Shown: piece by piece, positions 23,453 to 31,897 of the stretch
How positions within the stretch are numbered: position 1 is the first letter of the stretch
Layout: the number at the start of each line of letters is the position of its first letter
Assembly: GCA_003221615.1 (NCBI GenBank)
Contig: QHSQ01000160.1
Span: 1-34,339, forward strand
DNA: 34,339 nucleotides
Direction of reading: 5' to 3'
Source: Candidatus Rokuibacteriota bacterium
GTDB lineage: Bacteria; Methylomirabilota; Methylomirabilia; Rokubacteriales; CSP1-6
Made by a program: the position numbers and the translations under genes
The notes under the pieces: generated by a model
The model's input: the letters and a program-made list of their open reading frames with translations, nothing else
Databases searched by the model: none
Told to the model about the DNA's origin: nothing

Positions 23453-24202
23453 TCAAAACGTAAAAAGGTCCATTCCGCCGGTCACCGTGAGCACCGCGCC
23501 CGTGATGTAGCGCGCACGCTCCGAACAGAGGAAGGCGACGGCGTTGGCCACGTCCTCGGGCTCTCCCTCGCGCTGCATCGCCACGCGCTTGACCATCCGG
23601 TCGTAGAGCGGGCTCAGCTTCGCGTTCGGCGCGATGATCCCGGGCGCGATCGCGTTGCACGTGACGTTGTAGCGGGCGCCCTCGAGCGCGACGGATTTGG
23701 CGAAGCCGATCAGCCCGATCTTGCTCGTTGCGTACGCGGTCTGGCCGAAGCCCCCCATAAGGCCGGCGATCGACGCCATGCAAACGATCCGTCCCCAGCG
23801 CCGCTCACGCATCCCCGGGAACACCGCCTTCGTGACCTTGTACGTCCCGGTGACGTTCACCGCCAGGTTCAGCTCCCAGTCCTCGTCCTTCATGTCCTTG
23901 AGCTGGGCCACCGTGTAGATCAGCCCGGCGTTGTTCACGCAGATGTCGACCGGGCCGAGATCGCGCTCGACTCGGCGCACCACATCCTGGATCTGAGCCG
24001 ACTCGCGGATGTCGCACGCGTACCCTCGAGCGCGCCCGCCGGAGGCCTCGATCTCGCCGGCCGCGCCGGCGGCGCCGTCGCCGTCGAGATCCAGGATCGC
24101 GATCGCGCAGCCCTCGGCGGCCAGCGCGACGGCGTCGGCCTTGCCGAGACTCCGCGCCGCGCCCGTCACGAGCGCGATCTTGCCGCGGATCCCGAGGTCC
24201 AT
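23453..24202 (-). CDS. Short-chain dehydrogenase/reductase in the PHA/fatty-acid operon
   Basis: The 249-residue SDR starts at ATG 24202, one base after the enoyl-CoA hydratase stop. It has the cofactor motif LVTGAARSLGKADAVAL (11-27), with the usual GIG replaced by SLG, then NNAG at 90-93. Catalytic S144, Y157 and K161 lie within MASIAGLMGGFGQTAYATSK, and it ends ITGAVLTVTGGMDLFTF. It is likely a 3-hydroxyacyl-CoA or 3-oxoacyl reductase given its neighbours, but SDR substrates cannot be read from sequence. It is not a close copy of PhaB at 20076 or the SDR at 16271; the three share only the fold and active-site pattern. Confidence 0.88.
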   Translation of the reverse strand: MDLGIRGKIALVTGAARSLGKADAVALAAEGCAIAILDLDGDGAAGAAGEIEASGGRARGYACDIRESAQIQDVVRRVERDLGPVDICVNNAGLIYTVAQLKDMKDEDWELNLAVNVTGTYKVTKAVFPGMRERRWGRIVCMASIAGLMGGFGQTAYATSKIGLIGFAKSVALEGARYNVTCNAIAPGIIAPNAKLSPLYDRMVKRVAMQREGEPEDVANAVAFLCSERARYITGAVLTVTGGMDLFTF

Positions 24203-24203
24203 C

Positions 24204-24977
24204 CTACTTCCCCTTGAAGTCCGGCTCGCGCTTGGCGAAGAACGCCTGGATGCCTTCCGAGGCGTCCTCGGTCTTGAGCGACTTGAGAAACGCGCGCACC
24301 TCGACGTCGGTCGCCTTGTCGATCGGCGCGTCGAGCCCTTCGTCGACCGCCTCGATGATAAGCCGGGTCGCGATCGGCGGGCGCTTCGCGATCGCGCGCG
24401 CGAGCGCCTTCGCCTCGTTGAGCGTCTCGCCATCCTTCGTGAGCCGGTTGGCCAGGCCGAGCGCGAGGCACTCCGGGGCCGGCACCTGCGTGCCCAGGAT
24501 CAGGAACTCGAGCGCCTTGGTCCGGCCGATCAGGCGCGGCATCCGCTGCGAGCCGCCGAAGCCCGGCGTGATGCCCAGGTTCGACTCGGTCTGTCCCATC
24601 CGCGCGGTCTCCTTGACCAGTCGGAAGTGGCAGGCCATCGCGATCTCGCAACCCCCGCCGAGGGCGTGGCCGTTGATCGCGGCGATGACGGGCTTCGAGA
24701 ACCTCTCGATCTTGCGCATCACGCTGTTGCCGAATCGGATGAAGGTGTCGACGTCGCCGCCCGAGAAGGCCGACCCCAGATCGGCGCCGGCGCAGAAGAT
24801 GCGGTCGCCCGCGCCGGTGATGATGACCGAGCGAACCGCGTCGTCGTTCTCCACCGAGTTGAGCGCGGCGTTGAGGTCCCGGACGAGCTCGACGCTGATC
24901 GCGTTGGCGGGCGGACGGTTGAGCGTGATGACCGCGAAGCTCTCCTCACGCGCAAAGAGCAGGGTCTCAAACGCCAT
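24204..24977 (-). CDS. Enoyl-CoA hydratase/isomerase (crotonase family)
   Basis: The 257-residue protein has the crotonase pattern: the oxyanion-hole block INGHALGGGCEIAMACHFRL (101-120) with E111, and ESNLGITPGFGGSQRMPRLI (131-150) with E131. Both hydratase glutamates are present and 20 residues apart, as in mitochondrial crotonase, so true hydratase activity is likely. It would hydrate trans-2-enoyl-CoA to the (S)-3-hydroxyacyl-CoA of beta-oxidation. The gene overlaps the end of the TetR gene by 11 bp and is followed one base later by the SDR, all on the same message. Confidence 0.92.
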   Translation of the reverse strand: MAFETLLFAREESFAVITLNRPPANAISVELVRDLNAALNSVENDDAVRSVIITGAGDRIFCAGADLGSAFSGGDVDTFIRFGNSVMRKIERFSKPVIAAINGHALGGGCEIAMACHFRLVKETARMGQTESNLGITPGFGGSQRMPRLIGRTKALEFLILGTQVPAPECLALGLANRLTKDGETLNEAKALARAIAKRPPIATRLIIEAVDEGLDAPIDKATDVEVRAFLKSLKTEDASEGIQAFFAKREPDFKGK

Positions 24978-25554
24978 GGGCGCACACTCCCTTGAGGAAG
25001 ATTGTCGCGACGGGCTCGGCCGCCTCGGTGAGCCGATAGGCGCGCTTGCCGAGCACCCAGGAGGTCGCCAGCTGATCCATCGCGCCGAAGAGCATCTTGG
25101 TCGCGATCTTCACCGGCAGGTCACGACGGATCTGCCCGGAGGCCGCGCCCTCCTCGAGCACATCGTTGATCACGCCGAAGTAGGCGGAGACCTCGTGCGC
25201 CGAGGCGCCGCGGAAGAACTTCTGTCCCTGCCGCAGCTCGACTTGCAGCACCTCCGCGAGCTCGGGGTTCTCCTCGAGCACCCGGAAATGCAGGGCTACG
25301 ATCTTCCGGACCTTGGCCAGCGGGTCGCGCTCGGCGGCGACCTCGCGGCGCACGGAGGCCACCCACCCCGCCATCTTTTCGCGAAAGAGCGTCACGAGGA
25401 TCTCGTCCTTGGTCTTGAAGTAGAGGTAGATCGTGCCGCTCGCGATGCCCGCCTCGCGCGCGATGTCCGAGACGCGCGAGTTGTAGTAGCCGTTACGCGC
25501 GAAGACGCGGATCGCGGCGTCGATGATCTGTTGGGGCTTGTCGGGATCGCGCAT
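24967..25554 (-). CDS. TetR-family regulator of the fatty-acid/PHA operon (FadR-like)
   Basis: The 195-residue protein has an N-terminal TetR helix-turn-helix (IIDAAIRVFARNGYYNSRVS then DIAREAGIASGTIYLYFKTK, residues about 10-48). A helical ligand-binding domain follows, resembling the acyl-CoA-responsive TetR proteins (Bacillus FadR type: RDPLAKVRKIVALHFRVLEE). It is the first gene of the operon TetR-ECH-SDR-SCP2-phaC, which argues for local control by fatty acyl-CoA. A palindrome TGAACCGCCGTTCA lies 11 bp upstream of the ATG, suited to autorepression. The ligand is not shown by sequence. Confidence 0.9.
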   Translation of the reverse strand: MRDPDKPQQIIDAAIRVFARNGYYNSRVSDIAREAGIASGTIYLYFKTKDEILVTLFREKMAGWVASVRREVAAERDPLAKVRKIVALHFRVLEENPELAEVLQVELRQGQKFFRGASAHEVSAYFGVINDVLEEGAASGQIRRDLPVKIATKMLFGAMDQLATSWVLGKRAYRLTEAAEPVATIFLKGVCAHGV

Positions 25555-25564
25555 GAATTCTGAC

Positions 25565-25578
25565 TGAACCGCCGTTCA
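25565..25578. promoter_or_regulatory. Candidate TetR operator, TGAAC-N4-GTTCA
   Basis: A perfect 5-bp inverted repeat with a 4-bp spacer sits 11 bp before the TetR start codon. Bound protein here would block transcription start of the whole operon. Confidence 0.5.
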
Positions 25579-25638
25579 TTTTACGGGCGCTCCCACGGAG
25601 AATCAACCTCGACGTCTGGATTGTCGGACGCGCGCGGC

Positions 25639-26970
25639 TCAGACGCCGCGGTAGACCTCGCGCCGGCGGACGCTTCGCTGGAACTCGACGTACGCCTTGC
25701 GCGTCATGCCCGGGACCTTGTTCGCGATCACCTCTCGGGCCCCGGCGGCGCCGTCCCAGAGAAGGTCGACGGCCATCGCCGCCATCGCCCGGGCCGGCAT
25801 CACATACGCGAGATGTCGGTCGACGATCTCGTAATCGGCCGCATGCCCGGTGCCGCGCGCGCCGCCCATGTAGGGATGGAGCACCGGGATCACCTGGCTC
25901 AGGTCGCCCATGTCGGTCGAGCCCGTGCGATGGCCCGCCTCGCGGCACTCGCCGGCCCCGAAGAGGGCGTCGGCGTTTCGCCGGAAGGCGCGCGCCATCG
26001 TCGCGTCGGTACGCAGCGGCAGATAGCCAGGCAGGGTGTCGATCTCGACCTCGGCGCCGAGGGCCAGGGCACCGGCCCGGAGCGCCCGGTCGACCTTCTC
26101 GTTGGCGTCGCGTATGCCCTCGAGCGTGCGACCGCGGACGTACGTCTCGATCCGCGCTTCACCGGGGATCACGTTCACCTGCGAGCCGCCGTGCGTCAGG
26201 ATCGGGTGGACGCGGATCGTGTCGTCGTCGCGGAAGGTCTCGCGCAGCGCATTGATCCCCGCCAGCGCGATCTGGGCCGCGTAGAGCGCGTTGATGCCCA
26301 GGTGGGGCGCGCCGCCGGCGTGCGCCGCGCGCCCGATGAAGCGCGCCGTCTTGCCGAAGCGGCCGTTGTTGGAGCCCGGAACGCACGCCGGGCCGTCCTC
26401 GGCCCGCGGCGTGGTGTGGATCATCATCGCGAGGTCGACGTCGTCCAGGTGGCCCAGACGCAGCAGCTCGCACTTGCCGCCGAGGAATTCGAGTCGCCCT
26501 TCGCGAACCTCGTTGAGCCGCCACTGGAGGTCGCCGCCTTCCTCGGCCGGGACGGCCATCAGGGCGAGACGGCCTCGCAGATGCTCGAACGCCCTGGTCG
26601 TCACGAGACCGATCGCGGCGCCGATCAGGCCCGCGATCTGAGCGTTGTGGCCGCAGGCGTGAACCGCGCCCGTCGTGGGATCGGCCTCGGGATGGCCGGC
26701 GACAACGAGCGCGTCGAGCTCGCCCAGGAGCGCGAACGTCGGCCCTGGTCCCTCGCCGCCGGCCACGTCGGCGCGCACGCCCGTGAGGGCGAGCCCGGTC
26801 CGCGGCGTCAGACCGAGCTTGCGAAGCTTCGACTCGACGAGGGCCGCGGTTCGCGACTCCTTGAAGCCGAGCTCCGGGTGGCGGCGGATCGTTTCTCCGA
26901 CCTCGATGATCTCATCGGCGTGGCGCTCGATCGCCTCGTCGACGGTTCGCTTGAGCTCGTCCCGAGTCAC
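25639..26970 (-). CDS. M20-family amidohydrolase (AbgB/IAA-amino-acid hydrolase-like)
   Basis: The 443-residue protein from GTG 26970 (ribosome-binding site GAGGAG) has the M20D pattern. This includes EVGETIRRHPELGFKESRTA near the N-terminus, the metal-binding HACGHNAQIAGLIGAAIG, AVPAEEGG with the catalytic glutamates, the dimerisation-domain start GRAAHAGGAPHLGINALYAA, and STDMGDLSQVIPVLHPYMGG near the end. Members release amino acids or p-aminobenzoate from amide conjugates. The substrate is not defined here. It is divergent from the ThDP enzyme; the 123 bp between them hold no clear -35/-10 pair. The much longer reading of this frame upstream is a shadow of the ThDP gene. Confidence 0.9.
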   Translation of the reverse strand: MTRDELKRTVDEAIERHADEIIEVGETIRRHPELGFKESRTAALVESKLRKLGLTPRTGLALTGVRADVAGGEGPGPTFALLGELDALVVAGHPEADPTTGAVHACGHNAQIAGLIGAAIGLVTTRAFEHLRGRLALMAVPAEEGGDLQWRLNEVREGRLEFLGGKCELLRLGHLDDVDLAMMIHTTPRAEDGPACVPGSNNGRFGKTARFIGRAAHAGGAPHLGINALYAAQIALAGINALRETFRDDDTIRVHPILTHGGSQVNVIPGEARIETYVRGRTLEGIRDANEKVDRALRAGALALGAEVEIDTLPGYLPLRTDATMARAFRRNADALFGAGECREAGHRTGSTDMGDLSQVIPVLHPYMGGARGTGHAADYEIVDRHLAYVMPARAMAAMAVDLLWDGAAGAREVIANKVPGMTRKAYVEFQRSVRRREVYRGV

Positions 26971-27093
26971 GGTACTTTCTCCTCTCCCACCTTTCCTCCT
27001 CCCCCCGCCCGGCGGCCTGGCGTAGGATATGACGGACTCGCGCCCCGAAGCGGCGCAATCTCGAGCATCTGACCCAGACCCGGGAGAGTGGAC

Positions 27094-28728
27094 ATGAAGG
27101 CTGCGGCGGCCGTCGCGGAAGTTCTCAAGCGTGAAGGCGTGAAATTCCTCATCGGATACCCCGTCAACCCGATCATCGAAGCCGCGGCGGAGGCCGACAT
27201 CCGCACGATCATCGTCCGCCAGGAGCGAACGGGGCTGCACATGGCGGATGCCGTCAGCCGGATCTCGTCGGGCGAGCGGATCGGCGTGTTCGCGATGCAG
27301 CACGGCCCGGGCTCCGAGAACGCCTTCGGTGGCGTCGCCCAGGCGTATGGCGACTCGGTGCCGATCATCGTGCTGCCGGGCGGCTATCCGCGGCGGATCA
27401 CGAACATCCAGCCGAACTTCAACTCGTTTCTGAACTTCCAGCACGTGACCAAGTGGTGCGAGCAGGTCATCGTGCCCGACGCGGTGGTCGACGCGATGCG
27501 CCGCGCCTTCACCCAGGTGAAGAACGGGCGCCCGCGGCCGGTCCTCATCGAGTTCCCGGTTGACCTTCTGCGTGAGGACGTCCCGGAGCCGATCAACTAC
27601 ACGCCGGCGCCGCGGCTCAAGTCGGCGCCGGATCCGCGCGACGTCTCCAGGGTGGCCGAGGCGCTGGTGGCCGCGCAGCGGCCCGTGATCTACGCCGGCC
27701 AAGGCGTGCACTACGCCCGAGCGTGGCCGGTGCTCCGCGATCTCGCCGAGCTGCTCGAGGCGCCGGTGACGACGAGCCTTCAGGGCAAGAGCGCGTTCCC
27801 CGAGAACCATCCGCTGTCGCTCGGCTCGGGCGGGCGCTCGATCTCCAAGCAGCTCCACCACTTCCTCACGAACGCCGACCTTATCTTCGGAATCGGCTGT
27901 AGTTTCGCGACGACGAACTACGGCGTCGCGATGCCGAAGGGCAAGCGCATCGCTCACGCCACCCTGGACCCCACCGACATCAACAAGGACGTGCCCGCCG
28001 AGCTGGCGCTGGTCGGCGACGCCGGCCTCACGCTGCAGGCGCTGCTGGTCGAGGTCAAGGATCGTCTCAAGGGCAGCCCCCGTGGCCGCTTCTCGGCCGT
28101 CACGCAGGAGATCAAGGACCTCAAGAGCGAGTGGCTGGCCAAGTGGACCCCGCGGCTCACGCAGGACACCAAGCCCCTGTCCCCGTACCGCGTGATCTGG
28201 GACCTCATGCACACGGTCGACGTCGCCAACACGATCATCACGCACGACGCCGGCAGCCCACGGGACCAGATCTCGCCGTTCTGGGAGCCGATCGCGCCGC
28301 TCAGCTACATCGGCTGGGGCAAGACGACGCAGCTCGGCTACGGGCTCGGCCTCGCGATGGGGGCGAAGCTCGCCGCGCCCGAGAAGCTGTGCGTGAACGT
28401 CTGGGGTGATGCCGCGATCGGCTTCACCGGGATGGATTTCGAGACGGCCGTCCGGGAGCGGATCCCGATTCTCTCGATCCTGCTCAACAACTTCTCGATG
28501 GCGATCGAGCTGAAGATCATGAAGACGGCGACGGCCAAGTACCGCTCGACCGACATCAGCGGCGACTACGCGGCGATGGCTCGCGCGTTCGGCGGCCACG
28601 GAGAGCGCGTCACCGAGCCCTCCGAGATCGTGCCGGCCATCCGGCGCGCCATCAAGAAGACGCAGGAGGGCACGCCGGTGCTCCTCGAGTTCCTCACCGA
28701 GAAGGCCGAAGACTTCTCGATGTTCTAG
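27094..28728 (+). CDS. Thiamine-diphosphate enzyme of the acetolactate synthase/benzoylformate decarboxylase superfamily
   Basis: The 544-residue protein has the three ThDP-enzyme domains. The N-terminal PYR domain has catalytic E44 in VRQERTGLHMADAVSR. The middle domain contains PVIYAGQGVHYARAWPVLRD. The C-terminal PP domain has the ThDP/Mg motif GDAAIGFTGMDFETAVRERI followed by PILSILLNN (GDA in place of the usual GDG). Reaction could be acetolactate synthase, decarboxylase or oxalyl-CoA-type chemistry; sequence does not decide. No small regulatory subunit (ilvN) follows, making housekeeping acetohydroxyacid synthase less likely. ATG 27094 was chosen over GTG 27088, which falls in the purine-rich GGGAGAGTGG stretch. 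Confidence 0.88.
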   Translation: MKAAAAVAEVLKREGVKFLIGYPVNPIIEAAAEADIRTIIVRQERTGLHMADAVSRISSGERIGVFAMQHGPGSENAFGGVAQAYGDSVPIIVLPGGYPRRITNIQPNFNSFLNFQHVTKWCEQVIVPDAVVDAMRRAFTQVKNGRPRPVLIEFPVDLLREDVPEPINYTPAPRLKSAPDPRDVSRVAEALVAAQRPVIYAGQGVHYARAWPVLRDLAELLEAPVTTSLQGKSAFPENHPLSLGSGGRSISKQLHHFLTNADLIFGIGCSFATTNYGVAMPKGKRIAHATLDPTDINKDVPAELALVGDAGLTLQALLVEVKDRLKGSPRGRFSAVTQEIKDLKSEWLAKWTPRLTQDTKPLSPYRVIWDLMHTVDVANTIITHDAGSPRDQISPFWEPIAPLSYIGWGKTTQLGYGLGLAMGAKLAAPEKLCVNVWGDAAIGFTGMDFETAVRERIPILSILLNNFSMAIELKIMKTATAKYRSTDISGDYAAMARAFGGHGERVTEPSEIVPAIRRAIKKTQEGTPVLLEFLTEKAEDFSMF

Positions 28729-28734
28729 GCCGTC

Positions 28735-29676
28735 GTGCAGATCAAGTACCGGATCGGCATCATGCCCGGGCCGTGGCCCGGGGGCCCGCCCAGCGAGGGC
28801 GTGGATTTTTTCTGGCGGCTCATCGACGTCTGCGAGCGGACCGAGATCGACTCGATCTGGTTCTCGGACCGGCTCTCATCGCCCCTGCCCGTCCTCGAGC
28901 CCATGACGACGATGGCGGCGGTCGCCGCGCGGACGCGGCGGCTCAAGTTCGGGCCGAGCGTGCTGATCGCCCCGTTCAGGTCGCCGGTGCTGGCGGCGCG
29001 TCAGCTCGCGATGCTCGACTATCTTTCCGGGGGCCGGGTGCTTCCGGCCGTCGGTATCGGCGTCGAGCAGGAACGTGAGTTCCTCGCCGCCGGCGTCCCG
29101 TTCCGCGAGCGCGGGCGGCGCACCGACGAAGCGATCCAGGTCATGCGGCGGTGCTGGGAGGAGCCCGAGGTGACGTTCGCGGGCGAGTTCTGGCGCCTCG
29201 AGCGCATCACGGTGCTACCGCGCCCGGTGCAGCAGCCGATGCCGCTGTGGGTCGGCGGCAACAGCGAGGCGGCGATGCGCCGGGCCGGCCGCATGGGAGA
29301 CGGCTGGATCCCGTCGTTCATCACGCCCGATCAATTCCGCGTCGGCGTCGACAAGACGCTGACCTTCGCCGCCGAGGCCGGGCGCGAGGTGCCGGGCGAC
29401 CACTTCGGGACGCTCGTGAATTTCTGCCTCGACTCCGATCCGGCGGTCGCCCGCGCGATCGCGCTCCCCTTCATTCCGCGCGGGCGGGTCGATGCGCCGA
29501 CGCTCGACGCCTGCACCGCGTTCGGGCCGGCCGCGCTCGTCAGCGAGCGACTCGAGCAGTACGTCCAGGGCGGCGGCTCGAAGTTCGTGCTACGACCGAT
29601 GTGCCCGCCCGAGCGGATGCTCGAGCAGCTCGAGCGGCTCGCCGCCGACGTGATCCCGGCCTTCCATAACCGCTGA
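28735..29676 (+). CDS. LLM-class flavin-dependent oxidoreductase (F420/FMN luciferase-like)
   Basis: The 313-residue protein is a luciferase-like monooxygenase barrel. Recognisable parts are RLIDVCERTEIDSIWFSDRL, MTTMAAVAARTRRLKFGPSV, LAARQLAMLDYLSGGRVLPA, VGIGVEQEREFLAAGVPF and LWVGGNSEAAMRRAGRMGDG. These enzymes use FMN or F420. The cofactor and substrate cannot be fixed from the sequence. It starts at GTG 28735, six bases after the ThDP gene, so the two form an operon; the pairing suggests oxidation linked to the product of the ThDP enzyme, which is inference. Confidence 0.9.
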   Translation: MQIKYRIGIMPGPWPGGPPSEGVDFFWRLIDVCERTEIDSIWFSDRLSSPLPVLEPMTTMAAVAARTRRLKFGPSVLIAPFRSPVLAARQLAMLDYLSGGRVLPAVGIGVEQEREFLAAGVPFRERGRRTDEAIQVMRRCWEEPEVTFAGEFWRLERITVLPRPVQQPMPLWVGGNSEAAMRRAGRMGDGWIPSFITPDQFRVGVDKTLTFAAEAGREVPGDHFGTLVNFCLDSDPAVARAIALPFIPRGRVDAPTLDACTAFGPAALVSERLEQYVQGGGSKFVLRPMCPPERMLEQLERLAADVIPAFHNR

Positions 29677-29711
29677 GCAACCGCTGAGCTTCGGTTGCGC
29701 CGGCTGGCGGA

Positions 29712-30680
29712 TCAGCGGCCCTGGAGAATCTCGATCAAGAGGCCCGGGTCGACGTTGCCGCCCGAGATCACGACACCGACGCGTGCCCCGCGAGCGAGCT
29801 TGCCGGCCAAGACCGCGGCGGCGCCGACCGCGCCGGTCGGCTCGGCGATCACGCGGACCCTGAGCGCCATGAAGCGGACCGCCGCGACGATCTCGGCGTC
29901 GCTCACGAGCGCGACCTCGCTCAGGTTCTCGCGCAGGATCGGAAACGTGAGCTCGCCCGGGCTCTGCGGGCGGATCCCGTCGGCGATCGTGGGCGGCGGC
30001 GGGATCGTGACTCGCTCGCCCTTCTGCAGCGACAGATAGGTGTCGTTCGCGGTGTCGGCCTCCACGCCGACGACCGCGATCCCCGGCGAGAGGCTCCGCG
30101 CCACCGTGCTGCACCCGGCCATGAGCCCGCCACCGCCGACCGGCGTGACGAGCGCGTCGAGCGACGGAATCTCCTCGAACAGCTCGAGGGCCGCGGTGCC
30201 CTGACCGGCCATGATCGCGGGATCGTCGTACGGCGGTACCAGGACGCGTCCCGTCTCCTCGACGAGCCGCCGGGCGACCGCGGCGCGGTCGTCCTTCAGC
30301 CGATCGTAGAAGACGATCTCGGCTCCATAGCCGCGGGTTGCGTCGACCTTGAGTGTCGGCGCGTCCGTCGGCATGCAGATGATGGCGGTGGTGCCGACCA
30401 TGCGCGCCGCGAGCGCGACGCCCTGCGCGTGATTGCCGGACGAGTACGCCACGACGCCGCGCGCGCGCTCGGCGGCGGTGAGCGTCAGGAGCTTGTTCAG
30501 GGCGCCGCGGATCTTGAACGAGCCGGCGCGCTGGAGGTTCTCGCACTTGAAGAAGACGCGGCACCCGCTCGCATCGTCGAACGCCGCCGACGAGATGACG
30601 GGCGTGCGGTCGACGCGGCCGGCGACGCGCTGGGCGGCGGTGCGTACGTCGTCGATCGTCAGCAAAGAATCCGCGCTCAT
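29712..30680 (-). CDS. PLP-dependent threonine/serine dehydratase-like enzyme (IlvA/TdcB catalytic family)
   Basis: The 322-residue protein is a fold-type II PLP enzyme: K56 in AGSFKIRGA forms the Schiff base, SSGNHAQGVALAARM binds the substrate carboxylate, VTPVGGGGLMAGCS is the phosphate-binding glycine loop, and VISGGNVDPGLL contains the late conserved motif. It lacks the C-terminal ACT-like regulatory domains of biosynthetic IlvA, so it is of the catabolic TdcB or serine-racemase size. Likely reactions are deamination of threonine or serine. ATG 30680 begins the family's N-terminus and has a -10-like GATAAT 9 nt upstream; an ATG at 30719 was not used. It is divergent from sppA. Confidence 0.9.
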   Translation of the reverse strand: MSADSLLTIDDVRTAAQRVAGRVDRTPVISSAAFDDASGCRVFFKCENLQRAGSFKIRGALNKLLTLTAAERARGVVAYSSGNHAQGVALAARMVGTTAIICMPTDAPTLKVDATRGYGAEIVFYDRLKDDRAAVARRLVEETGRVLVPPYDDPAIMAGQGTAALELFEEIPSLDALVTPVGGGGLMAGCSTVARSLSPGIAVVGVEADTANDTYLSLQKGERVTIPPPPTIADGIRPQSPGELTFPILRENLSEVALVSDAEIVAAVRFMALRVRVIAEPTGAVGAAAVLAGKLARGARVGVVISGGNVDPGLLIEILQGR

Positions 30681-30728
30681 CGTTCGGCGATTATCCCAGA
30701 GCCGGCGAGGTCCGATCAACCCTCGCGG

Positions 30729-30734
30729 TATACT
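30729..30734 (+). promoter_or_regulatory. -10 element of sppA, leaderless arrangement
   Basis: TATACT lies six bases (CGCCGC) before the ATG at 30741, with no ribosome-binding site between. It mirrors the queF arrangement (TATAAT, six bases). Confidence 0.5.
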
Positions 30735-30740
30735 CGCCGC

Positions 30741-31706
30741 ATGCGCAAGTCGGTGATCGCCCTCGTCGTTCTCTTGCTGGCGACCGGCTGCTCGCTAATC
30801 TCGATCGACCTCACGCCGCGGATCAAGCCGCTCGAGGAGCGCACGGTCGAGGGCCACGGCACGGCGAAGATCCTCCTGACGGACGTCTCGGGATTTCTGA
30901 GCGAGGAGGGGCAGACCCAGACCCTGGTCATCGGCGCGCCGCCGCCGCGCGTGCCGCTGCTCGTGCGCTTCCGGGAGGAGCTGAAGAAGGCCGCCGATGA
31001 TTCGGACGTGAAGGCCCTCATCGTCCGGATCAACAGCCCGGGTGGGACGGTGACGGCGTCCGACATCATGTTCAAAGAGCTGCAGCTGTTCAAGCGCACC
31101 GCCAAGGTTCCCGTGATCGCCGTGATGATGGACGTCGCGGCCTCGGGCGGCTACTACGTCGCGCTGGCGGCCGACACGATCGTCGCCCACCCGACGACGG
31201 TGACGGGCTCGATCGGCGTCATCATGGTGACCGTGAACGCCGAGGGGCTCATGCAGAAGCTCGGGATCTCGGCGGCGGCGATCAAGTCGGGCGAGCGCAA
31301 GGACATGGGCAGCCCGTTCAGGGCGCTCACCGGCGAGGAGCGGCAGATCTTCCAGTCCGTGATCGACGGGCTCCAGGGCCAGTTCCTGGCGCGGCTCGTC
31401 GAAGCCCGCAAGCTCCCGATGGACACCGCGAAGGGGCTCGCGGACGGTCGCGTGTACACCGCGCAGCAGGCGCTCGACCTCAAGCTCATCGACCGGATCG
31501 GTTACATGGACGACGTGCTCGAGCTCACGCGGCGGGCCATCAAGGTCGACGAGGCCAAGGTGGTCGTCTATCAGCGGCCGTCGGAGTATCGCGCGACCTA
31601 CTACGCGAGATCCGAGACGCCGGCCGGCAGTCTCGACGCGAGCGTCTCGCGGATCGCGTCGGTCGTCGGAGCCGGTCCGGGTTTCTTCTACCTCTGGTGG
31701 CCCTGA
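30741..31706 (+). CDS. sppA: Signal peptide peptidase SppA (short type), predicted lipoprotein
   Basis: The 321-residue protein begins with a lipoprotein-type signal peptide (SVIALVVLLLATGC, lipid-accepting C17; position -3 is Ala rather than the usual Leu). The protease domain has the nucleophile S135 in MDVAASGGYYVALAAD and the general base K182 in AAIKSGERKDMGSPF, with RINSPGGTVTASD upstream. Short SppA proteins act as oligomers in the membrane and degrade leftover signal peptides. A longer frame to 30429 is open but is a shadow of the dehydratase gene. The end overlaps the convergent Cys-rich gene by 19 bp. Confidence 0.93.
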   Translation: MRKSVIALVVLLLATGCSLISIDLTPRIKPLEERTVEGHGTAKILLTDVSGFLSEEGQTQTLVIGAPPPRVPLLVRFREELKKAADDSDVKALIVRINSPGGTVTASDIMFKELQLFKRTAKVPVIAVMMDVAASGGYYVALAADTIVAHPTTVTGSIGVIMVTVNAEGLMQKLGISAAAIKSGERKDMGSPFRALTGEERQIFQSVIDGLQGQFLARLVEARKLPMDTAKGLADGRVYTAQQALDLKLIDRIGYMDDVLELTRRAIKVDEAKVVVYQRPSEYRATYYARSETPAGSLDASVSRIASVVGAGPGFFYLWWP

Positions 31707-31897
31707 GTCCCGCGGGGCTCCTCGAGCTTCTCGAAGCCGACGCAGGCGAGCACCGGTAGTCGCGGGTATTTCGCGAAGCGCTCGTCGGTTCGGCTCAGGC
31801 CGCACAACACAAACGACGCGCCCTTCGCCGAGGTGACCTCCCGCGCGTGAGCGCAGTCGGCGCAGAGGCCGCCGGCCCCGACGCGGCGGCTTGGCAT
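31688..31897 (-). CDS. Cysteine-rich small protein, possible zinc ribbon, function unknown
   Basis: The 69-residue product from ATG 31897 contains LCADCAHAREV, then SFVLCGLSRTDERFAKYPRL and PVLACVGFEKL, that is a CxxC pair followed by two further single cysteines. Four such cysteines could bind one zinc ion. The start overlaps the NUDIX stop (TGATG), so it is the last gene of the minus-strand operon. Its 3' end runs 19 bp into the convergent sppA gene. I do not know a functional assignment for this family. Confidence 0.7.
   Translation of the reverse strand: MPSRRVGAGGLCADCAHAREVTSAKGASFVLCGLSRTDERFAKYPRLPVLACVGFEKLEEPRGTQGHQR

Noticed and set aside
25639..28599. 986-codon minus-strand frame
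   Set aside because: Only the C-terminal 443 codons match the M20 family. The rest is antisense to the ThDP enzyme.
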